Source: Desulfobotulus alkaliphilus (GTDB lineage Bacteria > Desulfobacterota > Desulfobacteria > Desulfobacterales > ASO4-4). Taken from it: 64,000 nucleotides of DNA. Position numbers and translations under genes: made by a program. The stretch is taken from contig NZ_VLLC01000009.1 of the NCBI RefSeq assembly GCF_007830435.1, forward strand, positions 46,437 to 110,436, in the 5' to 3' direction. Positions 1 through 8,089 of this stretch are shown piece after piece; positions within the stretch are counted from its first letter, which is position 1; each line of letters begins with the position of its first letter. The notes beneath the pieces were generated by a model. That model was not told the origin of the DNA and searched no databases. It saw nothing but the letters and a program-made list of their open reading frames with translations.

Positions 1-173
1 ACGCTGCCTTTGTGGCGGCTCAGACAGTTTGCCGCTTCTTTCGCACAGGCCTGCAAAGCTCTGATCCGAAACGATTGCAATGTCACTTGCAAATAGCCAC
101 GGAGCCTTGCAACAGTACGAAGTTGCTGCAATGACAGCATTGGCAGTTCGAAATAAATTGTGCTGAATAATTA
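1..173. repeat. Dispersed intergenic repeat, family A, copy 1
   Basis: This non-coding stretch matches 34571-34809 closely when read side by side; the shared blocks begin ACGCTGCCTTTGTGGCGG and end GCTGAAtAaTTAC. The left edge may be cut by the window start. Between the blocks this copy has only about 12 bases (near 41-52), where the other copy has about 78 bases containing a perfect inverted repeat. No gene is seen here. On the minus strand both copies keep a short open frame reading LSLQQLRT.ARLRGYL, but no start or ribosome site supports it as a gene. Confidence 0.7.
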
Positions 174-205
174 CCTTTGTTTTCACATTCAGGATAAAAA
201 GTTTT

Positions 206-613
206 TCAGTCCTGAAGATTGTCCCTGATAGTTTTCACAACCTGACTGCTGATGGCCATAAGCTGGGCAGGATCACTGATCCCATACTGGGTTTTCACCA
301 TTCCTGCGATACCCAGAATAAGAGTCTCAAGACCCGCAGCACCGGATCTGAGGGCTGCTTCCATGCAGGCCGGGCAGGTGCATCCCGCAGGACATCCCCC
401 TTTAGCCTTTGCACAGCAGGCCTCACAGGTGCACCCCGGAGGGCAGGATGCCGCAGCTTCGGGCTTTGGCCCATAAACGATGGCAATCCCACGGCTTCTC
501 AGTTCATCCTTTGCACCGGGGGTCAGTATGATGCTGCCATCCATATAGATTTTGCAGGAATCCTTACAGATGTGTTCTTCAAGATTTTTTAATCCTACCA
601 GTGTTTTTCCCAT
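206..613 (-). CDS. Cys-rich microcompartment-associated protein, function unknown
   Basis: A 135-residue protein and the last gene of the choline microcompartment operon, four bases after the shell gene upstream, with GAGG seven bases before the ATG. Residues about 27-48 (SIILTPGAKDELRSRGIAIV) match a segment also present in the EutT-like protein of this operon (QILTPSAAQLLSEKGVKIV). That segment is known from the N-termini of several Eut/Pdu accessory proteins. The middle carries two near-identical Cys clusters, CPPGCTCEAC and CPAGCTCPAC, giving nine closely spaced Cys that could bind metal or an Fe-S cluster. The last 50 residues look helical. I do not recognise a named function. It may be a shell or cargo adaptor, or a redox or metal protein. 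Confidence 0.75.
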   Translation of the reverse strand: MGKTLVGLKNLEEHICKDSCKIYMDGSIILTPGAKDELRSRGIAIVYGPKPEAAASCPPGCTCEACCAKAKGGCPAGCTCPACMEAALRSGAAGLETLILGIAGMVKTQYGISDPAQLMAISSQVVKTIRDNLQD

Positions 614-617
614 TTTT

Positions 618-1166
618 TTACCTCATTACGCTGGTCAGCGCCTTCAGCACCGAGGCGTCCGGATTGGGGATGACAACGGCCTCGACAAGGTTTTTTTCCA
701 GTGCGGACTTTGCAGCCTCTGTGGCTTCCTCCACGGAAGCCAGATCTCCGCTCAGCACAAAATAGGATTTTCCGTTAATCCCCTGCCCTGTGACCAGACG
801 TACCAGCCGGACAGCAGATCGTTTAACGGAGATGTCCGCAGCAGCCACGCCGGAAGACACATTCCGGCACTCAATGACAGCAAGGGCAGAACCTTTTTCT
901 GCCATACCGCTTCTCTTCAGCACAGCAAGAACCTGATCAGATACATTGGAAAGGATAAAACTCCCCACCAGAGCCCGGCCCGAACCTTCGGCCCGTTTTA
1001 CGGAGGTTGCCACGGCATCGCGCTCGCCCGCCACATAGATGGTGTACCGGCCTGAACAGATGGTGCCTGCACGGATCAGCTCCACATCCGCGGCCTTCAT
1101 CATGGTGTCTGCCAGCTCAACGCCTGCGGCAATGCTTTTTGCTTCCACGATGCCCAGTGTATCCAC
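618..1166 (-). CDS. Tandem BMC-domain shell protein (BMC-T, PduT-like)
   Basis: A 182-residue protein with two BMC folds, about residues 3-88 and 92-182. It should form pseudohexameric trimers in the shell facets. The first domain has TICSGR at about residues 35-40, aligning with the KTICPGK loop of Salmonella PduT. In PduT that loop Cys of three subunits holds a [4Fe-4S] cluster at the trimer centre. Cys37 here is therefore a likely cluster ligand, and the pore could carry electrons across the shell, for example to recycle NADH. It sits between the pentameric vertex gene and the Cys-rich last gene of the operon. BMC-T identity is clear; the Fe-S cluster is inference. Confidence 0.92.
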   Translation of the reverse strand: MDTLGIVEAKSIAAGVELADTMMKAADVELIRAGTICSGRYTIYVAGERDAVATSVKRAEGSGRALVGSFILSNVSDQVLAVLKRSGMAEKGSALAVIECRNVSSGVAAADISVKRSAVRLVRLVTGQGINGKSYFVLSGDLASVEEATEAAKSALEKNLVEAVVIPNPDASVLKALTSVMR

Positions 1167-1175
1167 CGAAACCTC

Positions 1176-1442
1176 CTAACGGACTTCCACTTCATCAATA
1201 ATGCCCACAATGGTGGCATCCACGGGAGACTCCTGATTGTGCAGGGCCTTTCTTGCGGAACTGCCCGTTACCACCAGCACCCGCTCACCAATGCCAGCCC
1301 CCACACAGTCCACGGCCACAAAACTCTCCTGAGGCCCCGGAACTCCCGCATCCACCCTCCGGACCACCATCAGTTTCAGACCGTTTAAGGTATCCTCTTT
1401 GCGTGTGGCCCACACATTGCCGATCACTTCGCCTATTATCAT
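1176..1442 (-). CDS. BMC-P vertex shell protein (EutN/CcmL family)
   Basis: An 88-residue protein starting MIIGEVIGNVWATRK, the usual opening of EutN/CcmL/PduN proteins. These form pentamers that cap the vertices of the polyhedral shell. The family glycines (GAGIGERVLVVTGSSAR) and the closing IVGIIDEVEV strand are present, and the length is normal. It is the only BMC-P gene visible in the operon, so it should be needed for shell closure. It is placed ten bases before the PduT-like shell gene and 15 bases after an unrecognised cargo-like gene. Confidence 0.95.
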   Translation of the reverse strand: MIIGEVIGNVWATRKEDTLNGLKLMVVRRVDAGVPGPQESFVAVDCVGAGIGERVLVVTGSSARKALHNQESPVDATIVGIIDEVEVR

Positions 1443-1457
1443 CCGACCACCGCCTCG

Positions 1458-2048
1458 TTAGCGTTTCAGAATCTTTATATCCAGATCAATGGCAGACTGC
1501 CCGGCAAGGGGTGTTACCTTGGCATCCATGGGAATCCGGATTGTCCCTGCCCCCTGATCCTTTGCCTGAATCACATCCTTTTCCGTAATAAGCCTTTTTT
1601 TAAAATTGACGGTATCCGGCTGTTTCCGGACAAATTCCCTGAGTCCGTAGGAGGCCAGTGTCTTTTCATAGGCCTGATAAAGATCATAGAGGGGTGCAGG
1701 AGCACTTTGCCCATAGGCCCTGTACTCAAAATCCAGAACCTCAATCTCCTGCCCCTGCAGCAGCAGTCGCAGCACCCCGGCTTCAGTCCCGGAAGAAGCC
1801 CGGCCCGCCGCCAGATCCGCCATAGATGCACAGGAAAGAAAGGGCAGGATGCAGCGAACAGGTTCTCTGCCTTGATAATCTTCCCCTGAAAAAACAAGAT
1901 CCGTATCCCCTTCAAGGATATTCTTCAGATTTTCAGCAAGGGAAGATTCCCTTGGTGCCAGTACCAGAACGCAGGGCTTTTCCGTCTTCTGCTGAAGCTG
2001 CCTGAGAACCTCCTTTGCAATGGTCCGTACCAGCTCATTGACATCCAT
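1458..2048 (-). CDS. Microcompartment-associated protein with N-terminal encapsulation-type helix (PduM-like position)
   Basis: A 196-residue protein. The first 20 residues (VNELVRTIAKEVLRQLQQ) form an amphipathic helix like the encapsulation peptides that send cargo into the shell. A linker and an alpha/beta body follow, starting CVLVLAPRE, with a C-terminal region VTPLAGQSAIDLDIKILKR. The architecture (targeting helix, small body, late basic segment) resembles PduM, a structural component of propanediol microcompartments. Sequence similarity is not obvious to me, so the comparison is by layout and position only. It lies in the block eutJ - this gene - BMC-P. Confidence 0.8.
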   Translation of the reverse strand: MDVNELVRTIAKEVLRQLQQKTEKPCVLVLAPRESSLAENLKNILEGDTDLVFSGEDYQGREPVRCILPFLSCASMADLAAGRASSGTEAGVLRLLLQGQEIEVLDFEYRAYGQSAPAPLYDLYQAYEKTLASYGLREFVRKQPDTVNFKKRLITEKDVIQAKDQGAGTIRIPMDAKVTPLAGQSAIDLDIKILKR

Positions 2049-2058
2049 GGAAATCTCC

Positions 2059-2886
2059 TTAAACGCCGCAGTTCATGGCAATGCCCATGGGCGTGACCAG
2101 AAAGGGGTTGGCCGGTTTGTATACGGGTCTGCCCGTTTCCTTTTCCATCACCTTTTCCATATCTTTGAGACAGCAGGTTCCGCCCACAAGGTAGATGGCG
2201 GAAATATCCCTTCCTTCGATATGTCTTTTCACAATGGAAGCCATTTTCTGGATCACCGGACGCACCACGGAAAGAATTTCTCCCTGACGCTCCCTGTTTT
2301 TTTTCAGCGCCTCGGCCTCTTCAAAGGAAATCCTGTAATTACCCGCCAGCACCAGAGAAAGATGGGTCCCGCCCGTGGCCTCATCGGCCACATACACCAC
2401 CTGCCCGTCCTCAATGACCGAAAGACCTGTGGTACCACCGCCGATATCCACAATCACCCCATTACGGACACCGAGAACGGCATTGGCCGCCGTGGGTTCA
2501 TCCAGCACCGTCACCACTTCCAGACCTGCGCCTTCCACAACATAGCCATGGGTTTTGCAGTCCTTTTCTCCGGTTCCCGGAGGTACGGCAATGGCCGCCT
2601 TCTCAAGGGAACGGCCCAGCCTTTCTTCCAGCTGTCCCACAAGCCTCCGGACAATCTGAGTGGCTCCGATATAGTCCACCACAAGGCCGTCTTTAATGAC
2701 CTGAGCAAACTCCATGGCACAGGCAACGGGTTCCATGCTCCCATTGAGCACCACCACAACAATATAGGCCGTACCCAGATCCACCCCCACAAGGAGAGGT
2801 TCATCCGCTGTAACGGAAACCGTTGTGGATATGCAGTTCTCAAGGGCGTTGATTTTCTGATCTATGGCCGTAAAGTCCACGATCAC
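2059..2886 (-). CDS. eutJ: EutJ-family chaperone-like ATPase
   Basis: A 275-residue actin/Hsp70-fold protein. The phosphate-1 loop is VGVDLGTAYIVVVVL (about 33-47), phosphate-2 is VIVDIGGGTTGLSVI near the middle, and the adenosine motif is YLVGGTCCLKDM near the C-terminus. EutJ proteins accompany ethanolamine and glycyl-radical microcompartments and are thought to act as chaperones or reactivases for the signature enzyme or shell assembly; no reaction has been firmly shown. The start overlaps the pduL stop by four bases (ATGA), indicating translational coupling. Confidence 0.92.
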   Translation of the reverse strand: MIVDFTAIDQKINALENCISTTVSVTADEPLLVGVDLGTAYIVVVVLNGSMEPVACAMEFAQVIKDGLVVDYIGATQIVRRLVGQLEERLGRSLEKAAIAVPPGTGEKDCKTHGYVVEGAGLEVVTVLDEPTAANAVLGVRNGVIVDIGGGTTGLSVIEDGQVVYVADEATGGTHLSLVLAGNYRISFEEAEALKKNRERQGEILSVVRPVIQKMASIVKRHIEGRDISAIYLVGGTCCLKDMEKVMEKETGRPVYKPANPFLVTPMGIAMNCGV

Positions 2887-3578
2887 TCCCCTTTTCCTCT
2901 GACAATTTTTGCGGTGACACCCTTCGTCCAGCCACAGCCATTGCCCTCATCCAGATCAATGTGCATGGCAAGGCTGAAATTCTCATTCACACGGACAAGA
3001 ACATCCTCAAAAATAACAGGACGCTGGCTGTTCAGCCGCACACATACCCGGTCTTTATCGGAAACACCGAAACGTGCGGCATCCGCCGGAGCCATATGGA
3101 TATGACGGCCTGCCACAATAAGCCCTTCTTCCAGCCCCACAACCCCGTTCTGGGAAGCCAGAATAATGCCGGGCGTTCCGGCCACATCACCGGACTGACG
3201 CACAGGGGTTTCAACCCCAAGGGTGCGGGCATCCGTGATGGAAACTTCCACCTGTGAGCTGTCCCTTGAAGGTCCGAGAACCGCCACATTGTCAATCACG
3301 CCCCTGGGACCAATGAGGCGCACCCGCTCCTTGCAGAGAAACTGTCCCGGCTGGGAAAGATCCCTGACCCTCGTAAGGGGAGCACCAAACAGGGTGATGG
3401 CATCCTTTTCGCTCAGATGGGCATGGCGGGCCGAAAGCTCCACAGGAATGCCGTCTCCTGTATCCGGGGAGTCAGATGCAGCAGATGCTGCAGGCATCGC
3501 CGATGCCTGACCGCCCAGCTCTTCCAGCACTTTTCGGATGATTTCTTCCAGGATTGTGTTCATGGCCTTCTCGTTCAT
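2883..3578 (-). CDS. pduL: Phosphate acyltransferase PduL
   Basis: It converts acetyl-CoA plus phosphate to acetyl phosphate and frees CoA inside the shell, allowing substrate-level ATP formation through acetate kinase. The N-terminal helix NTILEEIIRKVLEEL is an encapsulation peptide and is followed by a Ser/Ala-rich linker. The two PduL domains carry the zinc motifs: ELSARHAHLS (about 50) and GRHIHM (about 154), with MHIDLDEGNGCG near the end. I chose the ATG at 3578 because GGAG lies seven bases before it; an ATG at 3590 would add four residues. No acetate kinase gene is visible in the window. Confidence 0.93.
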   Translation of the reverse strand: MNEKAMNTILEEIIRKVLEELGGQASAMPAASAASDSPDTGDGIPVELSARHAHLSEKDAITLFGAPLTRVRDLSQPGQFLCKERVRLIGPRGVIDNVAVLGPSRDSSQVEVSITDARTLGVETPVRQSGDVAGTPGIILASQNGVVGLEEGLIVAGRHIHMAPADAARFGVSDKDRVCVRLNSQRPVIFEDVLVRVNENFSLAMHIDLDEGNGCGWTKGVTAKIVRGKGE

Positions 3579-3591
3579 GCCCCACTCCATA

Positions 3592-4341
3592 TTATCTGTA
3601 TTTTCCGGATTTTTCCTTGAGCATCATAATATACACCGCACTGCTCATTCGATTCAGCGCCTGAATAATCTCCGGTTTTTCAAGCTCATATTCATTTCGG
3701 AAGGCCTTTACCGCCAGCACTTCCACTTCACGTATGCTGCTCCTCAGCTCATTGAGGGTCAGCAGTACCCAGCCCATATCAAAACTGACAAGAAGATGTT
3801 CCGTGCCAAAATACTTTTCAGGATGATGGGACTGCTCCCGCAGTTCCCCTTCCCTCAGCCCCATAAGGGGCCGTTCGCAAAGCACCTCATCCAGCACTTC
3901 CGCCCGCATGATGGCCCTTGCCAGATCCAGCACTTCCCCCAGATCCTGCACCAGCTTTTTTAACCCCTTTTCGTGAATCCGGCTCTGGGCCAGAAGAATC
4001 ATGGACTGGAGACTGTCCAGCCTTCCCCGGAAAAAAATTCTCGGGTGATCTTTGGGCACCAGACGGTTGCCATAAAGCCGGGTCATATGTTCAGGCTTGG
4101 TGTCAAACATGCCGCCACCTCCTGCCAGCACATATTTCGGAACCGGTGCAGATACAGGTGATTCAGGGGGTTCCGGGATTTCTCCCGGCACTTCAGCCCC
4201 ATCCCTGACGATCTTCACTCCTTTTTCGGAAAGGAGCTGGGCAGCGGAGGGGGTCAGAATCTGACCCGCCTCCACCTTGAAAGTCTCTGGGATCTCTTTT
4301 CTGAAACTTTCTCTCAGAAAGGATTCCGTGATGACTTTCAT
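3592..4341 (-). CDS. EutT-like cobalamin adenosyltransferase homologue
   Basis: A 249-residue protein. The N-terminal 50 residues contain the accessory-protein segment QILTPSAAQLLSEKGVKIV. The rest follows EutT: EHMTRLYGNRLVPKDHPRI, then RGRLDSLQSMI, then a helical body. EutT makes adenosylcobalamin for B12-dependent ethanolamine lyase. Choline TMA-lyase needs no B12, so the role here is unclear; homologues are known in type I glycyl-radical loci. The metal-binding HX11CCX2C motif of Salmonella EutT is absent: only one Cys is found in the protein, in EVLCERPLMG. A structural or repurposed role is possible. It lies seven bases from the BMC-H gene upstream. Confidence 0.8.
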   Translation of the reverse strand: MKVITESFLRESFRKEIPETFKVEAGQILTPSAAQLLSEKGVKIVRDGAEVPGEIPEPPESPVSAPVPKYVLAGGGGMFDTKPEHMTRLYGNRLVPKDHPRIFFRGRLDSLQSMILLAQSRIHEKGLKKLVQDLGEVLDLARAIMRAEVLDEVLCERPLMGLREGELREQSHHPEKYFGTEHLLVSFDMGWVLLTLNELRSSIREVEVLAVKAFRNEYELEKPEIIQALNRMSSAVYIMMLKEKSGKYR

Positions 4342-4347
4342 GATTTT

Positions 4348-4632
4348 TTACCCCTCAATTTTGGGAAGAATCATTTCAACTTCACTGTGGGGACGGGGGA
4401 TCACGTGTACACTTACCAGCTCACCCACACGATCAGCTGCGGCAGCACCGGCATCCGTTGCAGCCTTTACCGCACCCACATCACCACGAACCATGACCGT
4501 TACAAGGCCGCCACCCACCTGGGTGCGTCCGATAAGGGTTACGTTTGCAGCCTTTACCATGGCATCAGCGGCTTCTACTGCACCAACAAGGCCCTTGGTC
4601 TCAATCATTCCCAATGCATTCTGTGAGGACAT
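4348..4632 (-). CDS. BMC-H hexameric shell protein (PduA/EutM type)
   Basis: A 94-residue single BMC domain. It opens [24 protein letters not shown], typical of the main facet hexamers, and has the pore-lining loop [13 protein letters not shown]. PduA/EutM hexamers tile the shell and let small polar substrates through their central pores; here choline, trimethylamine and acetate would be expected to pass. The ribosome site AAGGAG lies seven bases before the ATG. A 128-base gap separates it from the aldehyde dehydrogenase upstream, the second longest gap in the operon, which might hold a processing site or an internal promoter. Confidence 0.95.
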   Translation of the reverse strand: MSSQNALGMIETKGLVGAVEAADAMVKAANVTLIGRTQVGGGLVTVMVRGDVGAVKAATDAGAAAADRVGELVSVHVIPRPHSEVEMILPKIEG

Positions 4633-4760
4633 GTCTTTCTCCTTTTTATTTTTTCTTTTTTTAAAATGTCTCTTTAAGTGATTACAAATTGCGTTTTAAA
4701 CCATCCGGCACCCCCCACAGATTTCTCTGGCGGGAGGGATTTTCCCTTCACGGGAAGTTT

Positions 4761-6209
4761 TCAGGCCATTTTCTTCAACTGCTCTATAATCAGTGCCGTT
4801 ACGGCATTGATATCAATGGAGGATGGGGCAGAAACCGCTTGTGCGGATGATGCCGGACAGCAGTTCATATTCCCCAGATCATAGGCCACCCGACGGATAT
4901 TCATCAGGTTCAGCGGCGTCACATTATCGGAAGTGGCGCTGCCGCCCACGGTGCCGCACCCCAGAGTAAAGGAGGGGAAAAGGCTGGTGGAAATTCCCAC
5001 GGCACCCTGGGTGGAAGGCGTGTTCACCAGCATACGGGATACGGGTTTTTTTATTCCAAATTCCCGGATCACATCCTCATTGCGGGAGTGAATGGCCAGG
5101 GAGTGGCCGATACCACCGTTTTTGAGAAGGGCGTGGCAGACTTCGCAGGCTTCTTTCCAGTCATTCACCACATAGAAACCCAGAAGAGCCGTAAGTTTTT
5201 CCTTGGAGAATGGATATTTAGGACCGATACCCTTCTCATCGGAAACCAGAAGCCGTGTGCCGTAAGGTACCTCAATGCCTGCAATACCTGCAATATAGCC
5301 AGCATCCCTGCCCACGATATCCGGGTTCATGCTGCCATCGGCCCTCTCCATGACCCTTTTCACCTTTTCCAGTTTTTCTCCTTCAAGGAAATAGGCTCCC
5401 TGGGCAATGAGTGCAGCCTTTACCTGATCCGCTATCACAGACTCGGTAACAATGGCCTGTTCCGAAGCACAGACCGTACCGTTATCAAAGGTTTTGCTGG
5501 CAAATATTTTTGCCACAGCCTCTTCAACATTGGCGCTTCTTTCGATAAAGGCAGGCACGTTACCGGCACCGACACCAAGGGCGGGGGTTCCGGAACTGTA
5601 GGCAGCCTTCACCATACCGGGACCGCCTGTCGCAAGAATCAGATCCACAATCTTCATCAGCTCGGCACTGCCCTCCATGGAAGGAACATTCATGACACTG
5701 ACAAGATCTTCGGACACATCGCAGCCCTTCAGTACACTGCGGATAATCTCCACGGTTTTGCCGATGCACTTTTTCGCACTGGGATGGGGTGTAAAGACAA
5801 TGGCATTCCCGGACTTAAGGGCAATTATGGCTTTATAAATGGTGGTGGATGTGGGGTTGGTGGAAGGAACAATCCCCGCAATCACACCCATGGGTGTGGC
5901 AATCTCAACAACCTTTCTGACCCTGTCATCATTGAGAACACCAACGGTCTTCATATCTTTGATGGCATCAAAAAGTCTTTCACTGGCAAGAAGGTTCTTG
6001 GCTTTCTTGTCCTGAACCCGGCCAAAACCTGTCTCTTCCACAGCCAGTGCTGCCAGAGATTCCGCATGGCCTGCAGCCGCTTCGGCAATGGCTTTTACAA
6101 TGGCGTCCACCCGCTCCTGCCCCAGCAGCGCATAATGTTCCTGCGCCTTTCTGGCACAGCGCACAAGGGCACGGGCTTCCTGTATGGATAACAAATCTCT
6201 ATCAACCAT
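4761..6209 (-). CDS. CoA-acylating acetaldehyde dehydrogenase of the choline microcompartment
   Basis: A 482-residue enzyme of the EutE/PduP/CutF kind. It oxidises the acetaldehyde released by CutC to acetyl-CoA with NAD+. The substrate and NAD region is PMGVIAGIVPSTNPTSTTI (about 106-124); the catalytic Cys is in FDNGTVCASEQ (Cys247). Near the C-terminus, after a short linker, SSIDINAVTALIIEQLKKM forms an amphipathic helix that probably acts as a C-terminal encapsulation peptide. I chose ATG 6209 because AAAGGAG lies eight bases before it; a start at 6239 would overlap the upstream gene. It is four bases after the extended BMC-H gene. Confidence 0.93.
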   Translation of the reverse strand: MVDRDLLSIQEARALVRCARKAQEHYALLGQERVDAIVKAIAEAAAGHAESLAALAVEETGFGRVQDKKAKNLLASERLFDAIKDMKTVGVLNDDRVRKVVEIATPMGVIAGIVPSTNPTSTTIYKAIIALKSGNAIVFTPHPSAKKCIGKTVEIIRSVLKGCDVSEDLVSVMNVPSMEGSAELMKIVDLILATGGPGMVKAAYSSGTPALGVGAGNVPAFIERSANVEEAVAKIFASKTFDNGTVCASEQAIVTESVIADQVKAALIAQGAYFLEGEKLEKVKRVMERADGSMNPDIVGRDAGYIAGIAGIEVPYGTRLLVSDEKGIGPKYPFSKEKLTALLGFYVVNDWKEACEVCHALLKNGGIGHSLAIHSRNEDVIREFGIKKPVSRMLVNTPSTQGAVGISTSLFPSFTLGCGTVGGSATSDNVTPLNLMNIRRVAYDLGNMNCCPASSAQAVSAPSSIDINAVTALIIEQLKKMA

Positions 6210-6213
6210 GGCG

Positions 6214-6846
6214 TTACTCCTTTTCCTGGCCGTAAGCATTTACGATTGCTTCTATCAGCTCTTTTTTACGGGCGGACTGAATATCTTCCGGTTTCATGGC
6301 AATACCCTTCAAACCTGCGGCAATCTGCCGCAGTCTGCCCACATTCATTTTTTTCATCTGGGAAGGATCATGGCGCACAGTCCTTTGCTTTGCAGGGCTG
6401 GCGGTAAAGGAAAGGGTTTCAGCTTCTGGTGCTGCGGAAACAGGCCCTGCTTCCTCCCCCACTTCCCCTGTATCCGCAGCTTCAGTGGACTCACCCCCTT
6501 CAACCGAAAGCTCTTCTGGCAGAACATCCGGCCCTTTGTTTTGCTCCGGAGACTCTCCTGAGGAAAGGGCCACCTTTGTAAGGATAATGCGTTCAAGCTC
6601 AGCATCCGGACGGGCAATGACATGGTCGGAAACAAGGATGGCACCCTTAATGCGGGCCACCGCTGCCACCGCCGCATCAATGGATGCCTTCACGGCAGCC
6701 ACCTCACCGGCCACACTGATGGTCACAAGCCCCCCTCCCGCAAGGCTTTTTTCCAGAAGCTCTACATCCGCAGCCTTCAGCATGGCGTCGGCAGCCTCTA
6801 TGGCTCCTGTCAGTCCCTTTGTTTCAATGAATCCAAGTGCTGTCAT
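6214..6846 (-). CDS. BMC-H shell protein with a long C-terminal extension ending in a Rho-N/SAP-like motif
   Basis: Residues 1-90 are an ordinary BMC-H domain (ALGFIETKGLTGAIEAADAM; pore loop GGGLVTISVAGE). A disordered, acidic, Pro/Glu/Ser-rich stretch covers about 95-160. The last 45 residues contain MNVGRLRQIAAGLKGI and ARKKELIEAIVNAY, which resemble the small helical Rho N-terminal or SAP-type domain. PduK is another shell protein with a C-terminal extension, but of a different kind. The tail could face the lumen or cytosol and bind nucleic acid, cargo or a positioning system. This is the last gene before cutD going upstream, with a good AAGGATGAGGAT ribosome site. Confidence 0.9.
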   Translation of the reverse strand: MTALGFIETKGLTGAIEAADAMLKAADVELLEKSLAGGGLVTISVAGEVAAVKASIDAAVAAVARIKGAILVSDHVIARPDAELERIILTKVALSSGESPEQNKGPDVLPEELSVEGGESTEAADTGEVGEEAGPVSAAPEAETLSFTASPAKQRTVRHDPSQMKKMNVGRLRQIAAGLKGIAMKPEDIQSARKKELIEAIVNAYGQEKE

Positions 6847-6922
6847 ATCCTCATCCTTCTTTTTGCCGGGGATCTGCTGCCATGCCCCGCAGGCTGCCCA
6901 AAGGCCCCCTTTATTTTCCCCC

Positions 6923-7888
6923 TCAGTGCCGGATCACTGAAACCGGAAAGTCCTTTTCCTTTATCCATTTTTCAATGCGGTCCAGATCCTCATCCGAAAG
7001 ATCCGGATTCCCCTGAAGGGGATATTCCCTGCCAAGCTGGCTGTATTTGTGAACCCCCAGCTTATGGTAGGGAAGAAGATCAATGCCCTTGAAATTTTTG
7101 TAATCACGAAAGGGTTCAAGAAAGGCCAGCAGCGCATCGATTTCCGCCTCACTGTCGTTGACATTTTTCAGAAGCGGCACCCGGATCATGACATTGTGCC
7201 TGTTTTCAAGGAGCATGATCAGATTGCTGAGAATGGTCTCATTGCGCACTCCGGTCAGCTCATAGTGCCTGGCAGAATCCATATGCTTGAGGTCAAAGAG
7301 AAAGAGATCCGTAAATTCAGCCACCTTCATCAGATTCTCAGACTTTGCGTATCCGCAGGTTTCAATGGCCGTATGGATTCCCCTCTGCCTGCAGACCATA
7401 AGGAGGTTGGCCGCAGCTTCCGGCTGCATCAGCGCCTCGCCTCCACCAAGGGTGACACCTCCGCCGGAAACCTCATAAAAGGGCCTGTCCTCTTCAATGA
7501 TATCCATGAGCTCCGAGATGGTTTTCTGCTCTCCCACTACAGACAGGGCCGCCACTGTACAGGCTTCCTCACACCGGCCGCAGCCGATGCATGCAATGTC
7601 CCGTGACAGCTCATGGCGCTTCAGGGCCGAAATGCTGTGAATACCCACAGGACATACGGGAACACAGGCACCGCAGTGAACACAGACATCCTTTTTATAA
7701 AGGAGCTGGTATCCCCGGCTCTGGCTTTCCGGATTGGAACACCATTTACAGCGCAGGGGGCAGCCCTTGAAAAAAATGATCGTTCTCACACCCGGACCAT
7801 CATACATATTGTATTTCTGTATGTTGAAAATCAGAGCTTTTCTTTCAATCATGGCCCCACCTGTGCTGTTCACGGTTCCTGTCGTCAT
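6923..7888 (-). CDS. cutD: Choline TMA-lyase activating enzyme (radical SAM)
   Basis: It installs the glycyl radical on CutC using S-adenosylmethionine. The radical-SAM cluster motif is GCPLRCKWCSNPE (CX3CX2C) near residue 50. Two ferredoxin-type clusters follow, CVHCGACVPVCPVGI and CIGCGRCEEACTVAAL, as in activases of the CutD/GrsD class. GGGEALMQPE is the SAM-binding glycine region. The length (321) is normal. The start could instead be ATG 7852 (MIERKALIF), which is closer to the conserved core. The 201-base gap to cutC holds a small repeat and no gene. Confidence 0.95.
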   Translation of the reverse strand: MTTGTVNSTGGAMIERKALIFNIQKYNMYDGPGVRTIIFFKGCPLRCKWCSNPESQSRGYQLLYKKDVCVHCGACVPVCPVGIHSISALKRHELSRDIACIGCGRCEEACTVAALSVVGEQKTISELMDIIEEDRPFYEVSGGGVTLGGGEALMQPEAAANLLMVCRQRGIHTAIETCGYAKSENLMKVAEFTDLFLFDLKHMDSARHYELTGVRNETILSNLIMLLENRHNVMIRVPLLKNVNDSEAEIDALLAFLEPFRDYKNFKGIDLLPYHKLGVHKYSQLGREYPLQGNPDLSDEDLDRIEKWIKEKDFPVSVIRH

Positions 7889-8010
7889 CAGGAAATCTGC
7901 CCCTTAAATCATTTGTAACTTCTTAAGGCCCCTGCTGACTTTGACAGATTTTTAAAATCACTGGAAAAAACCGATTACTGCCTTTGACGGCTTTCTTCCC
8001 TCCCCCCCGG

Positions 8011-8048
8011 CCCTCTGGCTTTGAGAACCTCAGCCACCGCCCAGAGGG
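8011..8048 (-). repeat. Short dispersed palindromic element, GGTGGCTGAGG family
   Basis: Read on the minus strand the core is GGTGGCTGAGGTTCTCAAAG, flanked by the inverted pair CCCTCTGG and CCAGAGGG (8011-8018 and 8041-8048). The same core is recognisable at 38200, 42003, 44794 and, less well, 59981. It sits in the cutC-cutD intergenic gap and could form a hairpin in the operon transcript, affecting mRNA stability or relative cutC and cutD levels. Confidence 0.6.
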
Positions 8049-8089
8049 AGAGGGTAAAAGCTGCTGAATATTTACAATATTTTATACAA

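Noticed and set aside
3592-4341. Evidence for a B12-dependent diol dehydratase or ethanolamine lyase microcompartment
   Set aside because: The only signature enzyme is a clear CutC with GCVEPQ and the glycyl-radical RVAGYSA; no B12 lyase gene is present.
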